A stretch of 64,000 bases of DNA. It comes from Lepagella muris (GTDB lineage Bacteria > Bacteroidota > Bacteroidia > Bacteroidales > Muribaculaceae). A program made the position numbers and the translations under genes. The notes beneath the pieces are model-generated. The model had not been told where the DNA came from. It saw only the letters and a program-made list of their open reading frames with translations, and did not search any database. How positions within the stretch are numbered: the first letter of the stretch is position 1; every line of letters starts with the position of its first letter. Of the stretch, positions 17,192-26,103 are shown one piece after another. The stretch lies in NCBI RefSeq assembly GCF_004793975.1, contig NZ_SRYB01000014.1, positions 1-64,000 on the forward strand, read 5' to 3'.

Positions 17192-18898
17192 ATGAGACGC
17201 TTATTCCTCTTAATGCTTATATGCATCATCGCAATCTCCGGTATTGCCCAGCCTCGTCTTGAAAGACACGGCACCGCCACACGAATCGTGACAAACGACA
17301 GTCCCATGCTAATGATTGGCGGGGAACTTGGAAATTCCTCGGCATCAACACGCAGTGACTTGAAACGGATTTTCCCTCACCTTAAACGTCTCGGTCTGAA
17401 TACCGTGCTTGCTCCCGTGTCGTGGGAACTGATTGAGCCGCATGAGGGGGAATTCGACATGTCCACACTCGACGATATACTGACTGAAGCCCGCGACAAC
17501 GACCTGAAAGTGGTGCTGTTGTGGTTTGGAGCCTGGAAAAATAGCATGAGCTGCTATACTCCGGAATGGTTCAAGCGCGATATAAAGCGGTTTCCCCGTG
17601 CGCATACCGACTCAGGCAAGCCATTGGAAGAGGCAAGCGCATTGAGCAGCAACGTCATGGAAGCCGACAAGAAAGCATTCTGCAAAATAATGGAGCATCT
17701 GCGCGACCATGACAGTCAACAGACTGTCGTGATGGTGCAGGTGGAGAATGAGATAGGTATGATTGAAGTGCCGCGAGATTATTCTGATGATGCCAATAAG
17801 ATGTATGCCGGGATTGTACCGACACAACTGACCGATTATCTGCAAAAAAACTCCAAAAGTCTGCATCCCTACATTGCAGAAAAGATCAAAGGGCATGAGA
17901 AAGAGGAGACGTGGCGAGCTCTGTTTGGCGATGATATGTATGGTGAGGAGATTTTCCAGACATGGACTTACGCCACATACGTGCAGGAGATTGCCAGGGC
18001 AGGACGCGAGATTTACGACATTCCCATGTACGTAAATGTCGCGCTCAACAGTCGCGGAAGAAAGCCCGGCGAATACCCTTCCGGCGGACCATTGGCTCAC
18101 CTCATCGACATCTGGCATTGCGGTGCGCCTGCCATAGACGTGCTTGGGGTGGATATCTACGACAAGGGATTGACCGACTGGCTTGCAAAATATGACTTGC
18201 CAAACAATCCTCTGTTTGTGCCGGAAATTCGTTTGGAAGACAAAGATGCGATGTATGCCATCTACGCCTTCGGACATCATGATGCCATGGGATTCTGTCC
18301 TTTCAGTATTGAGGACTATCCACTAACATCCTCAGCCTCGGCCAACGACTGGCGAGATATGGATCTCAGTCAGGATGACCAGCTCAATGCGTTCTCATCG
18401 GTGGGTCAATCGCTATCACCATTAGCCGCATCCTATCATCTTTTGAGACAAGCTGAACCTCTTCTGCTCGATAAGCAGGGCACCGACGATATGGATGCAG
18501 TGCTTATTGACAACGAGCATCGGGAAAGGGAGATTATCACTTCCGATGGCATACGTTTCACAATAAAACATAGTTATTCCCTCGGATGGGAACCAGGGGC
18601 AAAAGCCGAGGTATGGCCCGAAGCCGCCTGCCTGATAGTGAGATTGGACAGTAACGAATATCTGATATTGGGGAGTGGTGTAGTCGTGACGTTCTCCCCG
18701 GCAAAATCAGGAGCAGGCGGTTGGCAGAAAGGTGACGACCGTATCGGAATTGCAAAATGTGAGGAGGTAGAGATGATTGACGTAAATTTCAATATTGTCA
18801 GGCACCTCAACGGCGATCAGACGCATCAAGGACGCCACGTGCGCATTCCTGCCGGACAATTCGCCATGCAGCGCGTGCGTCTTTACGAATATCGCTGA
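17192..18898 (+). CDS. Secreted GH35/GH42-like glycoside hydrolase with DUF5597 domain
   Basis: This 568-aa protein has a signal peptide (MRRLFLLMLICIIAISG, cleavage near AQP) and a TIM-barrel related to GH35 beta-galactosidases: LGLNTVLAPVSWELIEPHEGEFD (~75-97), VQVENEIG (~185, acid/base Glu) and LFVPEIRLE (~345, likely nucleophile). The C-terminal ~200 residues match DUF5597 (YSLGWEPGAKAEVWPEAACLIVRL). It probably cleaves galactosides or related glycans in the periplasm; substrate specificity cannot be read from sequence. It stands alone, without SusC/SusD partners nearby, and faces the convergent hxlR gene four bases away. Confidence 0.8.
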   Translation: MRRLFLLMLICIIAISGIAQPRLERHGTATRIVTNDSPMLMIGGELGNSSASTRSDLKRIFPHLKRLGLNTVLAPVSWELIEPHEGEFDMSTLDDILTEARDNDLKVVLLWFGAWKNSMSCYTPEWFKRDIKRFPRAHTDSGKPLEEASALSSNVMEADKKAFCKIMEHLRDHDSQQTVVMVQVENEIGMIEVPRDYSDDANKMYAGIVPTQLTDYLQKNSKSLHPYIAEKIKGHEKEETWRALFGDDMYGEEIFQTWTYATYVQEIARAGREIYDIPMYVNVALNSRGRKPGEYPSGGPLAHLIDIWHCGAPAIDVLGVDIYDKGLTDWLAKYDLPNNPLFVPEIRLEDKDAMYAIYAFGHHDAMGFCPFSIEDYPLTSSASANDWRDMDLSQDDQLNAFSSVGQSLSPLAASYHLLRQAEPLLLDKQGTDDMDAVLIDNEHREREIITSDGIRFTIKHSYSLGWEPGAKAEVWPEAACLIVRLDSNEYLILGSGVVVTFSPAKSGAGGWQKGDDRIGIAKCEEVEMIDVNFNIVRHLNGDQTHQGRHVRIPAGQFAMQRVRLYEYR

Positions 18899-18902
18899 CG
18901 GA

Positions 18903-19259
18903 TTATTTCTTTCCGTACTTACGTTCGAATATCTCGATATGCTCCTCTCCCCATCTTAGCATTGAGTCTATTATGGGAAGCAGGGATACCCCTAATTCTG
19001 TTATCTTGTATTCCGAGCGGGGTGGCAATTCCGGATATATCGTCTTAGAGACCAAACCATCCTCCACCATTTCCTTTAGCTGAATGTCAAGCACCCGTGG
19101 TGCAGCTTCGGGAAGGCTCTTGTGTATCTCGCTCGGACGCATTGCCTCTCCCGACCGTATCTCGTCAAGGATGCACGATTTCCATTTCGATTCTATAAGA
19201 CTCATTGTCAGACGTAACGGACAATCAAGGTCAACAGGTATTTTCTTTTCGTATGCCAT
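18903..19259 (-). CDS. HxlR family transcriptional regulator
   Basis: This 118-aa winged-helix regulator has the HxlR hallmarks: CPLRLTMSLIESKWKSCILDEI, PSEIHKSLPEAAPRVLDIQLKEM as the recognition helix region, and the wing LPPRSEYKITELG. A Cys at position 13 (DCPL) is conserved in redox- or electrophile-sensing members such as HypR. It is divergent from an NTF2/flavodoxin operon, and a 22-bp palindrome sits between them, so it probably controls that operon and itself in response to quinone or electrophile stress. The effector is inferred. Confidence 0.9.
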   Translation of the reverse strand: MAYEKKIPVDLDCPLRLTMSLIESKWKSCILDEIRSGEAMRPSEIHKSLPEAAPRVLDIQLKEMVEDGLVSKTIYPELPPRSEYKITELGVSLLPIIDSMLRWGEEHIEIFERKYGKK

Positions 19260-19276
19260 GTGTCTTTTTTTTTCTA

Positions 19277-19284
19277 CAAAGTTA
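19277..19284 (-). promoter_or_regulatory. -7 promoter element for hxlR
   Basis: TAACTTTG on the minus strand matches the -7 consensus, about 18 bp upstream of the hxlR ATG, so the leader is very short. Confidence 0.5.
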
Positions 19285-19306
19285 ATGAATATTACTGATA
19301 CTGACC

Positions 19307-19347
19307 ATACCGAAAAATTTTTCGGTATATGAATAATTTTTCGGTAC
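19307..19347. promoter_or_regulatory. Candidate HxlR operator: 22-bp palindrome plus a third half-site
   Basis: ATACCGAAAAATTTTTCGGTAT (19307-19328; two 11-bp arms) is a perfect palindrome, and AATTTTTCGGTA recurs at 19336-19347 as an extra half-site touching the -33 box of the rightward promoter. Binding here would block the operon promoter. Confidence 0.65.
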
Positions 19348-19378
19348 TTGATTTAATAGATATACCATACTAACTTTG
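19347..19378 (+). promoter_or_regulatory. Promoter of the NTF2/flavodoxin operon
   Basis: TTG at 19348-19350 and TAACTTTG at 19371-19378 are 20 bp apart, an almost ideal Bacteroidota promoter. The leader is about 78 nt. The candidate HxlR half-site overlaps its -33 box. Confidence 0.65.
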
Positions 19379-19459
19379 CAGTCAGAAACAACTACTGTAA
19401 TAACTTCTATCAGAGTTGTCTGAATCATATTGTTTAATCTTCATTAAAAAATACAGAAT

Positions 19460-19843
19460 ATGAGAAGCGAGATAAAGGAATATGCAGCCGTACAGGAAGC
19501 AGCGGAGAAATTCGTAAAGAGTGTTGCCGAAGGCAATAGTGAGTATGCCAAGACATTGTTCACTGATGATGCTGTCCTGTTTGGCATCCTTGATGGAGTG
19601 TTAGAGCATGGCTCAATCGAACAGTTCTATCATAATGTCGACACTGTAGGAGCCGGCGACAATTTCAAAGCCCGCATTGACGTGCTTGCCGTAGAGGAGA
19701 CCGTTGCCGTGGTGCGCGTGCTGGAAGAGGGCTGGGGAGGACGCATTGACTTCACCGACTTCCTGCTTCTATTGAAACTCAACGGCGAATGGAAATGTGT
19801 CGCAAAGGCGTATAACCAGAACTCCAACACCATCAAGAAATAA
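19460..19843 (+). CDS. NTF2-like (SnoaL/lumazine-binding type) protein
   Basis: This 127-aa cytoplasmic protein has the cone-shaped NTF2-like fold pattern: an N-terminal helix (AVQEAAEKFVKSVAEGN), the AKTLFTDDAVLFG strand-helix unit, and a C-terminal sheet with TDFLLLLKLNGEWKCVAKAYN. Family members bind small ligands or act as isomerases. It is the first gene of an operon with a flavodoxin-like reductase and a second NTF2-like lipoprotein, under the divergent HxlR regulator. A role in handling a reactive small molecule is inferred from this context. Confidence 0.75.
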   Translation: MRSEIKEYAAVQEAAEKFVKSVAEGNSEYAKTLFTDDAVLFGILDGVLEHGSIEQFYHNVDTVGAGDNFKARIDVLAVEETVAVVRVLEEGWGGRIDFTDFLLLLKLNGEWKCVAKAYNQNSNTIKK

Positions 19844-19863
19844 CTGACACATTATCATTCCAA

Positions 19864-20478
19864 ATGAAAGTATTGCTCATCAACGGTAGTCCTAACGAAC
19901 ACGGGTGCACCTATACGGCTCTGTCGGAGGTTATGACAACCTTACAATCGCATGATATCGAGACCGAACTTCTGTATCTCGGAAAGAAACCTATAGCGGG
20001 ATGTATCGCCTGCATGAAGTGCTTTGAGACAGGGCATTGCTTTCGCGACGATGCCGTGAAGGATATCCAGATGCGTCTTCACGAATTTGATGCAATTATA
20101 CTCGGTTCACCGGTATATTACGCCCAACCGACAGGTCAGATAGTTTCATTTTGTCAGCGTCTGTTCTTCTGTAAAGAAGGCGAGATGGCAGGGAAACTTG
20201 GTGCGGCAGTCGTGTCATGCCGACGCGGAGGCGCATCATCCACTTTCCAGCAGCTCAACATGTTCTTCACGATTGCCAATATGCCTATCGTTTCATCTCA
20301 ATACTGGAACTCGGTGCATGGCTTCACTCCCGACGATGTGCGAAAGGATAAGGAAGGATTACAGACTATGCGTTCGCTCGGAGAGAACATGGCATGGATG
20401 CTTAAATCGCTCGCCGGTCATCCGCATCCGGAGTATGAACCTCGTTTAAGAACTCATTTCATTCAAGATAAATATTGA
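19864..20478 (+). CDS. NAD(P)H-dependent FMN reductase, flavodoxin-like fold
   Basis: This 204-aa flavoprotein begins MKVLLINGSPNEHGCTYTAL, the FMN phosphate-binding loop of the NADPH-dependent FMN reductase family. ILGSPVYYAQPTGQI is the second flavin-binding segment. The CIACMKCFETGHC segment (~47-60) has extra cysteines as in iron-sulfur flavoprotein relatives, but the usual C-x2-C-x2-C-x4-7-C order is incomplete. It probably reduces quinones, nitro compounds or other electrophiles in the cytoplasm. It lies 20 bp after the NTF2-like gene and 7 bp before the lipoprotein, so it belongs to the HxlR-linked operon. Confidence 0.85.
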   Translation: MKVLLINGSPNEHGCTYTALSEVMTTLQSHDIETELLYLGKKPIAGCIACMKCFETGHCFRDDAVKDIQMRLHEFDAIILGSPVYYAQPTGQIVSFCQRLFFCKEGEMAGKLGAAVVSCRRGGASSTFQQLNMFFTIANMPIVSSQYWNSVHGFTPDDVRKDKEGLQTMRSLGENMAWMLKSLAGHPHPEYEPRLRTHFIQDKY

Positions 20479-20485
20479 AATCATA

Positions 20486-20980
20486 ATGAAACGTACATTT
20501 TCACTTATATCCGCCGGAGTCATGATGGCTATTGCAGTTTCATCATGCTGCGGCACCAAGACCGACGGCAGTACTGATTCTTGCACTAAAACTTGTGACA
20601 GCACAGAGTGCAACCCGACAGCCCGTTGCGCAACTCCGGAAGAAATAGCAGCCATACGTATCCCTCTTGATATGTATGTCAATGCAGCCATGCAGGGCGA
20701 CAGTAAAGTGGCTGAACCGGCTTTTGCCAAAGGCGCGACAATCTCCCATGCAGAGAACGACACTCTGATTTGCGCTCCGATTAAAGAACTGTTTGCTTAT
20801 TATGATGTTACAGGAAAACAACCGGCATCATACGAGATAGCCGATATAAGCGTGGCGGAAGATGTAGCAATGGTACGTATCGAGTCGAAATTCGGTGATG
20901 CTGAATACTCCGATATGTTTACGCTTGTAAAGGATGGCAGCGATTGGAAAATTGTAGCAAAAGCATTCCACGTGAAATAA
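20486..20980 (+). CDS. NTF2-like lipoprotein
   Basis: This 164-aa lipoprotein has an N-terminal signal with lipobox VSSC (Cys at about 21) followed by a Cys/Thr/Asp-rich linker. An NTF2-like domain related to the first operon gene runs from AAIRIPLDMYVNAAMQGD to FTLVKDGSDWKIVAKAF. It would sit in the periplasm or outer membrane. Its pairing with a cytoplasmic NTF2-like protein and a reductase suggests both compartments handle the same compound, which is inference. Confidence 0.75.
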   Translation: MKRTFSLISAGVMMAIAVSSCCGTKTDGSTDSCTKTCDSTECNPTARCATPEEIAAIRIPLDMYVNAAMQGDSKVAEPAFAKGATISHAENDTLICAPIKELFAYYDVTGKQPASYEIADISVAEDVAMVRIESKFGDAEYSDMFTLVKDGSDWKIVAKAFHVK

Positions 20981-21048
20981 TCACAAGAATCACCATTCTG
21001 ATTCCCGGTCTTTCCACAACCGAAAAAATGAGGATTCGGCATAAAGAA

Positions 21049-21084
21049 AAAAAACGCAGACTATCATATAGTTCTGCGTTTTTT
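21049..21084. terminator. Bidirectional terminator between lipoprotein and ABC-F genes
   Basis: AAAAAACGCAGA and TCTGCGTTTTTT are perfect inverted repeats with a 12-nt loop. They carry A-tracts and T-tracts on both sides and lie between convergent transcription units. Confidence 0.8.
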
Positions 21085-21154
21085 CTGATTGACATATATA
21101 AGCCATATTTGGGGGAACATTCGTTTTTTTGCGACTACCATTCCTCCGGCATAA

Positions 21155-22747
21155 TCATATTTTGATTACACGCTCTATCCCTACATCTCTTACAAAACGC
21201 TCGTCATGACTCACCACTATCAATGTACCTTGATAACTTCCTAATGCCTCCGCCAATACATCCATGCTCTGGATATCGATATTGTTGGTAGGTTCATCGG
21301 CAATGATTATATCAGGGGCATTATCCATAGCGAGCAATCCACATAATGCCAATTTCATCTTCTCTCCCCCACTGAGATTCCGGCACTTCTTATCCCACGT
21401 CGTAGCTGTAAACAAAAAGCGATGTAGTAGCATCTTAATCTCATGTTCCGGCTTACGGTGATTGCACGACTGCAATTGCTCATACACGGTCAACTCATTA
21501 TCTATACATGAATACTCCTGATCAAGATATAAGCAATGAAGCGGCGTCATACGCCACATCTCCCCCTCCGTCACCTCCAGATCTCCGGTTATCAATTTTA
21601 GCAACGTGCTTTTCCCACATCCATTATTACCTTGCAGCCATATACGCTCGCCACTAAAAATTGACAAATTCAACGGTGACTGACCCCATATCTCCAACCC
21701 ATCCTTATATGCGAATGTTATATCTTTCGCCTCTACCAGCAGTTTTCTATCAGGCAGTACCGACGAGCCAATGGTTATCTTCACGGCTGAATGTTCCGTT
21801 ATAGTCGCACGTATTTCATGCATTTCCCTATTCATTGCCCCCAATTTCTCCTGCTGCACCTTATTCAGCCGAGATGTGGTGGTTTCAGATTTATCGCGTA
21901 GGTTTCCCATAACTATCCTTGCAACACCCTTTTTAGCATTTTGCTTCTCACCCCTTGTGGCATGCTTCTGCTGGCGTTCCATTGTTTTTCTTGCAGATTT
22001 CTCCGCTTTCGCCAATTCCTTCTGCCGATTCTCCAACTGGGCTACCCTTGATTCCGTTTCAGCATCAATCGTCGTCTTATACTCATCATAATTCATCGGG
22101 AAAAATCTCATTCCGGACTGCGACATCTCATAAGTAGACGTCAGCATATTAAGCAACATCCGGTCATGGCTCACAATCACAATCGTCTTATTGGTATTGC
22201 GAATGAAATCATACAGCAATCCCCTACCCTCAATGTCAAGATGATTTGTCGGCTCATCCATCAATACGACTGATGGGGTATGAATATCCAATCCAGCCAG
22301 AAATACTCTCGTCTTCTCTCCCCCACTGAGAGTTGACATAATCCTATCCGGCTCAATATAATCTATATGCCATCGGGCAAAAGCATCCGTTATGCGTTCC
22401 TGAATATCCCATTCATCATTAAGAACCAAGAAATCATCCTCAGTGCCCACTCCATCTAAAATCGCAGACATCGCCCTCAGTTTCTCCGACACTCCCAATA
22501 TTTCCGCAACCGACATCCCATCATATTGCCCGAAATGCTGGGGAATCATATAAAGCGACTCACATGATATATTTCTCGAAGAAGGGGTAAGTGTACCTGC
22601 AATTATTTTCAAAAGGGTGGATTTCCCGATACCATTATTTCCAACAATGGCACATTTATCTCCAGAAGAAACGGAAAAACTTATATTCTGAAACAACACA
22701 TCCCTGTCAGGATGCATATATGATAGATTATGAACTTGTAAACTCAT
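21155..22747 (-). CDS. ABC-F family ATPase (ribosome-acting)
   Basis: This 530-aa soluble protein has two ABC cassettes and no membrane domain, defining ABC-F. The first cassette has Walker A GNNGIGKST (~40), signature LSGGEKTR (~145) and DEPTNHLDI; the second has GNNGCGKST (~375), LSGGEKMK (~460) and DEPTNNIDI. The linker between (~225-320) is basic and coiled-coil, the P-site tRNA interaction motif region. Such proteins either rescue stalled ribosomes or dislodge antibiotics. The start at MSLQVHNL was preferred to an ATG four codons upstream. A leader of roughly 240 nt precedes it, as in inducible ABC-F resistance genes. Resistance specificity cannot be predicted. Confidence 0.9.
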   Translation of the reverse strand: MSLQVHNLSYMHPDRDVLFQNISFSVSSGDKCAIVGNNGIGKSTLLKIIAGTLTPSSRNISCESLYMIPQHFGQYDGMSVAEILGVSEKLRAMSAILDGVGTEDDFLVLNDEWDIQERITDAFARWHIDYIEPDRIMSTLSGGEKTRVFLAGLDIHTPSVVLMDEPTNHLDIEGRGLLYDFIRNTNKTIVIVSHDRMLLNMLTSTYEMSQSGMRFFPMNYDEYKTTIDAETESRVAQLENRQKELAKAEKSARKTMERQQKHATRGEKQNAKKGVARIVMGNLRDKSETTTSRLNKVQQEKLGAMNREMHEIRATITEHSAVKITIGSSVLPDRKLLVEAKDITFAYKDGLEIWGQSPLNLSIFSGERIWLQGNNGCGKSTLLKLITGDLEVTEGEMWRMTPLHCLYLDQEYSCIDNELTVYEQLQSCNHRKPEHEIKMLLHRFLFTATTWDKKCRNLSGGEKMKLALCGLLAMDNAPDIIIADEPTNNIDIQSMDVLAEALGSYQGTLIVVSHDERFVRDVGIERVIKI

Positions 22748-22991
22748 GATTACTTGCAATCTTTACAATGAATTTATTTAAACTGCTTCATTGAAACATC
22801 CATCGGTCGACTCAAAAAAACGACCAATAAAAAACTTAATTTAAATTCTCAAAAAAAATTACGACACCTGACCATACATCAAACAACGCATCTACAGAAG
22901 CATCCTAAACCCCTGAAGATTAACAATTAATAAAATTATGTATAGTCTTTTATTTTTCTTACATGATGATTGCAAATATAATTTACGGCAA

Positions 22992-23022
22992 CAAAGGTAA
23001 TACTATTTTGTCAAACAACAAA
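22992..23022 (-). promoter_or_regulatory. Promoter of the ABC-F gene with long leader
   Basis: On the minus strand TTTG (23019-23022) and TACCTTTG (22992-22999) are exactly 19 bp apart. The predicted transcript begins near 22988, leaving about 240 nt of AT-rich leader before the ATG. The leader includes an ATG-TAA minimal frame and an ATTGGTCG/CGACCGAT stem near 22800-22826. The rest of the 22748-23190 spacer shows no gene. Confidence 0.65.
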
Positions 23023-23162
23023 ACTTAAAATGACAAGATTAATATAATTCCGTGAATCTTAAACTATAAAACCCAGGACGATAACTTACAAAACTTCTGT
23101 TATTTTATGGCTTCACAAACAAAATAATTAGCCATTTGTTTCCGTATATGTAACATTCTTTA

Positions 23163-23170
23163 TATCTTTG
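23163..23170 (+). promoter_or_regulatory. -7 promoter element for the higBA-like pair
   Basis: TATCTTTG matches TAnnTTTG and lies 20 bp before the toxin ATG. The nearest TTTG upstream is 24 bp away, longer than usual. Confidence 0.5.
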
Positions 23171-23190
23171 CAACCCAAAAGAATAATCAA

Positions 23191-23532
23191 ATGGAACTAA
23201 AACCAAAATTTGATGTGACGTATATGGAAACGGCTATCGTCTTTTTGGAATCTTTGCCTGATAAAGTCAAGGACAAGATTGCATACAACATATCCAAGAG
23301 CCGTTATTTCATGGACAAGGAACTGTTCAAAAAATTGAACGATGATATTTGGGAATTTCGTACCAAGTTTCAAGGTATCACATATCGTCTATTGGCTTTC
23401 TGGGACAAAGATACAGGCAATCTTGTCATAGCAACGCACGGTTTTGTCAAAAAGACGCAGAAGACTCCCGAAAAAGAGATTGATAGAGCGGAAGCTCTAA
23501 GAAAAGAATATTATAACAACAAAAAGAAATAA
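23191..23532 (+). CDS. higB: RelE/ParE-superfamily toxin, HigB (Gp49) type
   Basis: This 113-aa protein matches the phage-derived Gp49/HigB branch of RelE-like mRNA interferases: LPDKVKDKIAYNI, LNDDIWEFRTKFQGITYRLLAFWD, and VIATHGFVKKTQKTPEKEIDRAE. The GFVKKTQKTP segment is diagnostic. It would cleave mRNA on the ribosome when unbound. The toxin-first order with an HTH antitoxin 3 bp downstream is typical of HigBA. No obvious truncation is present, so the pair may be functional. Confidence 0.88.
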   Translation: MELKPKFDVTYMETAIVFLESLPDKVKDKIAYNISKSRYFMDKELFKKLNDDIWEFRTKFQGITYRLLAFWDKDTGNLVIATHGFVKKTQKTPEKEIDRAEALRKEYYNNKKK

Positions 23533-23535
23533 AAT

Positions 23536-23847
23536 ATGGATAAAATGAAACTATATACCCACGATGAGATGCTTGACCGCGTGGTCGGAGAAAGAGGCAC
23601 AGCACGACGCGATGCCTTGGAAGCTGAATTACAATCCTATTTAATAGGCGAGGCAATAAAACAGGCGAGGAAAGAGAAGAAACTCACGCAAGAGCAACTC
23701 GGTAAGCTCATGGGTGTACAACGTGCACAGGTGTCAAGAATAGAGAACGGACACAACCTCACAGTCGGGACAATTGTCAGAGCATTTAAAGCTATGGGGG
23801 TACCAGCAGCTTTTTCATTCGGTGGTGTGTCGCTCTCTCTTTGCTGA
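23536..23847 (+). CDS. higA: XRE-type antitoxin, HigA-like
   Basis: This 103-aa protein has an N-terminal extension (YTHDEMLDRVVGERGTARRDALE) that likely wraps the toxin, and a Cro/C1 HTH at about residues 35-90 (IKQARKEKKLTQEQLGKLMGVQRAQVSRIENG). It would neutralise the preceding toxin and repress the pair. It starts 3 bp after the toxin stop; a second Met three codons later is an alternative start. Confidence 0.88.
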   Translation: MDKMKLYTHDEMLDRVVGERGTARRDALEAELQSYLIGEAIKQARKEKKLTQEQLGKLMGVQRAQVSRIENGHNLTVGTIVRAFKAMGVPAAFSFGGVSLSLC

Positions 23848-23952
23848 GATAAAACTCCATTACACTTCCTACATTTTCTGCATTATCCGCATTTTCTTCA
23901 ACTAAAAATGATGGAAATGCAGATAGTGCAATTTTTCATGTGAATTTCCATA

Positions 23953-25713
23953 TTAATGTATTCTGCATAAGGAGTAAGTCAGCATTTTGGCGATGTGGGG
24001 ATAGTCGGGAAGGTCCAGGCGGGCGAGTTTCGACAGACTTCCCACAATTATCAGCTTTGATTTTGCCCGCGAAAAGGCAACATTCATCTTGTTGGGATTA
24101 TATAGAAAATCAGCCATCTCTTTCATATAGTCGATGTTGCCGCTGGTGAGAGAATAGATGATGACCTCACGCTCCTGCCCCTGCATCTTGTCGATGGTAT
24201 CAGAAGTGATCTGATCCCTATCCACTTCCGATATAGCCGGATTATGACGGATCGCACGCCTGACAGCAGCAGCCTGTGCCCGGAACGGCGACAGCACAGC
24301 AATATCACTTGCAGGCAATCCGTGGGCAAGAAAACCGGCTATCGTATCGGCTATAAACGCCGCCTCCTTCTCCGATGCCTGTTCACCCTCATCATCTATC
24401 TCCTTCAATACGATAGGCGCATCAAAACTGTAAAGAGGATCACCGCATATAATCCGGTCAGACGCATCTCTCCTTATCGCCTTCAATTCGCCATCGTAAA
24501 ACAGTTCCGACACAAAATCACATATCGGTCCGCACATACGGAAACTTGTGTCGAGCATGGTGCAGTTACCTTCAGAAATTAGCATCTGGAATGCCGACTT
24601 ACACATGTCATCACTCACCCCCTCGGCAGAGACAATCGGCGGCAACTGCTTATGGTCGCCGGAAAATATCACCTTCCTCGCCTTTATCATCCCCATCAAA
24701 GCCAACGGGATAGTCATCTGCCCCGCCTCATCAATTATCAGAGTGTCACATTCCAATCCGCGTGCCCTGCTTGTGTAGAGGGAGTGCGGAGTCAGACCCA
24801 CAAGCCAATTCTCGCCATTATCCTCAAAAAGATTATTCAGACGATGGGAATAGCGCAGGAAATTACGTATTCCCACCTCCATTCCATCTGAGTCCATACT
24901 TAATGTAGGGGCATTGTAGGATTGTCCAACCTTCAGCATATTTCCACATGAGGCGGGATGCAACTTCAGCAATTGCTCCATGGCATTATTTATCGCCAAG
25001 TGATTCGGTCCGATGACAATCACGTTGTGGCGATGATAATACATCTCCTCAAACATAATCATACCGAGCACAAACGATTTGCCGGTGCCCGGAGGTCCCT
25101 GTATCAGGTAATAATCCTTCGCCGACATACTCTTCAGTATTGCCTCCCTCTGTTTTGAGAGCAACGAAAGCCCGAAATCCACGATGGTCTCATCAAGCTG
25201 CCGCTCACATCCGTCGGCATTTTCAAATTCAGGTAACTTCCCACTGTTGAGAATAAGATTATTCCAGAAATATTCCGAGTCTGGCAGCGTAGCGACAAAC
25301 GGACGGTAAACGTTGCTTCTGAGATCAACCTTATCCTTGTCAAGCACAAGCGGCTCATCATAGAATGACTCGATATCGGAAGGCACCTCCGATGGATACA
25401 CCTCAAGCACGATCCTGTCGTCGCCGTCAAATCCATAAAGACGGCATTTAATACCAGCAATCGTATCCTCCTTATGAAGCACCAGACATTCCCCCTCCTT
25501 GAAATCAGAGAGGTTCACGCTGAAGGATACGCGAAAAAGCCGATAGTTATCCTCCGACATACCGGAGAACTCCCTGTCAAGAAATACTGAATCAATAGCC
25601 TTACGCCTACGTATACGGTCATTAAGCGGCAATCTCATCACCGCCTCCCATCTCTCAGCCGAAGCCTCCGCTTCAAGATCAAAGAAGTGTACTATATCCT
25701 GCTTACCTATCAT
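23953..25713 (-). CDS. Superfamily 1 DNA/RNA helicase (UPF1/DNA2-like)
   Basis: This 586-aa cytoplasmic ATPase has helicase motifs in order: GPPGTGKSF (Walker A, ~205), IIDEAGQ (Walker B, ~325), FSGDHKQLPP (motif III, ~352), TSFRMCGPI (motif IV), and VAFSRAKSKLIIVG (motif VI, ~560). The IDKMQGQEREV segment is typical of UPF1/DNA2-like members. The start MIGKQDIV was chosen because a promoter lies just upstream of it; the longer frame would start inside that promoter. It stands alone between the toxin-antitoxin pair and the HD gene. A housekeeping repair or RNA role and a defence-related role are both possible. Confidence 0.85.
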   Translation of the reverse strand: MIGKQDIVHFFDLEAEASAERWEAVMRLPLNDRIRRRKAIDSVFLDREFSGMSEDNYRLFRVSFSVNLSDFKEGECLVLHKEDTIAGIKCRLYGFDGDDRIVLEVYPSEVPSDIESFYDEPLVLDKDKVDLRSNVYRPFVATLPDSEYFWNNLILNSGKLPEFENADGCERQLDETIVDFGLSLLSKQREAILKSMSAKDYYLIQGPPGTGKSFVLGMIMFEEMYYHRHNVIVIGPNHLAINNAMEQLLKLHPASCGNMLKVGQSYNAPTLSMDSDGMEVGIRNFLRYSHRLNNLFEDNGENWLVGLTPHSLYTSRARGLECDTLIIDEAGQMTIPLALMGMIKARKVIFSGDHKQLPPIVSAEGVSDDMCKSAFQMLISEGNCTMLDTSFRMCGPICDFVSELFYDGELKAIRRDASDRIICGDPLYSFDAPIVLKEIDDEGEQASEKEAAFIADTIAGFLAHGLPASDIAVLSPFRAQAAAVRRAIRHNPAISEVDRDQITSDTIDKMQGQEREVIIYSLTSGNIDYMKEMADFLYNPNKMNVAFSRAKSKLIIVGSLSKLARLDLPDYPHIAKMLTYSLCRIH

Positions 25714-25734
25714 CTCTTTTTCGCCTTGATTTCG

Positions 25735-25764
25735 CAAAATTAATGATTTCCGACAACACTGCAA
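25735..25764 (-). promoter_or_regulatory. Promoter of the SF1 helicase
   Basis: On the minus strand TTG (25762-25764) and TAATTTTG (25735-25742) are 19 bp apart, giving a leader of about 20 nt. The rest of the 25714-26103 spacer is AT-rich and shows only the HD-gene promoter and a small hairpin. Confidence 0.65.
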
Positions 25765-26018
25765 TCATACGCAACCGTTTTTTACTATATGACCATATCG
25801 GCAGATGCCCAAGTCTCCGGAAAAGTATTGTCCCGAAGAAATATATTTTGTGCTTTTTAAGAAATAATGATACGGCGGATATGATTTTACAATATATTGT
25901 ATCTCAACATCTTATTTTGTATTATTCATATATAATACATTGATTATTAGTAATTTATCCGAATTGTCCGATTATTCTTACAGGCGAGTGGGAGTATTTT
26001 TTATTCAAAAATCTTTTG

Positions 26019-26063
26019 TAACTTTGCAGCGGTTACGAGTGGCGGAGTTCCGCAATACGGAAC
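26019..26063 (+). promoter_or_regulatory. -7 box and leader hairpin of the HD gene
   Basis: TAACTTTG at 26019-26026 matches the -7 consensus. The leader holds a 6-bp GTTCCG/CGGAAC hairpin near 26048-26063. No firm -33 box is seen. Confidence 0.45.
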
Positions 26064-26103
26064 CATCTTCAAATATGCAACTAACTTCATCCGCAAATAA
26101 AAA

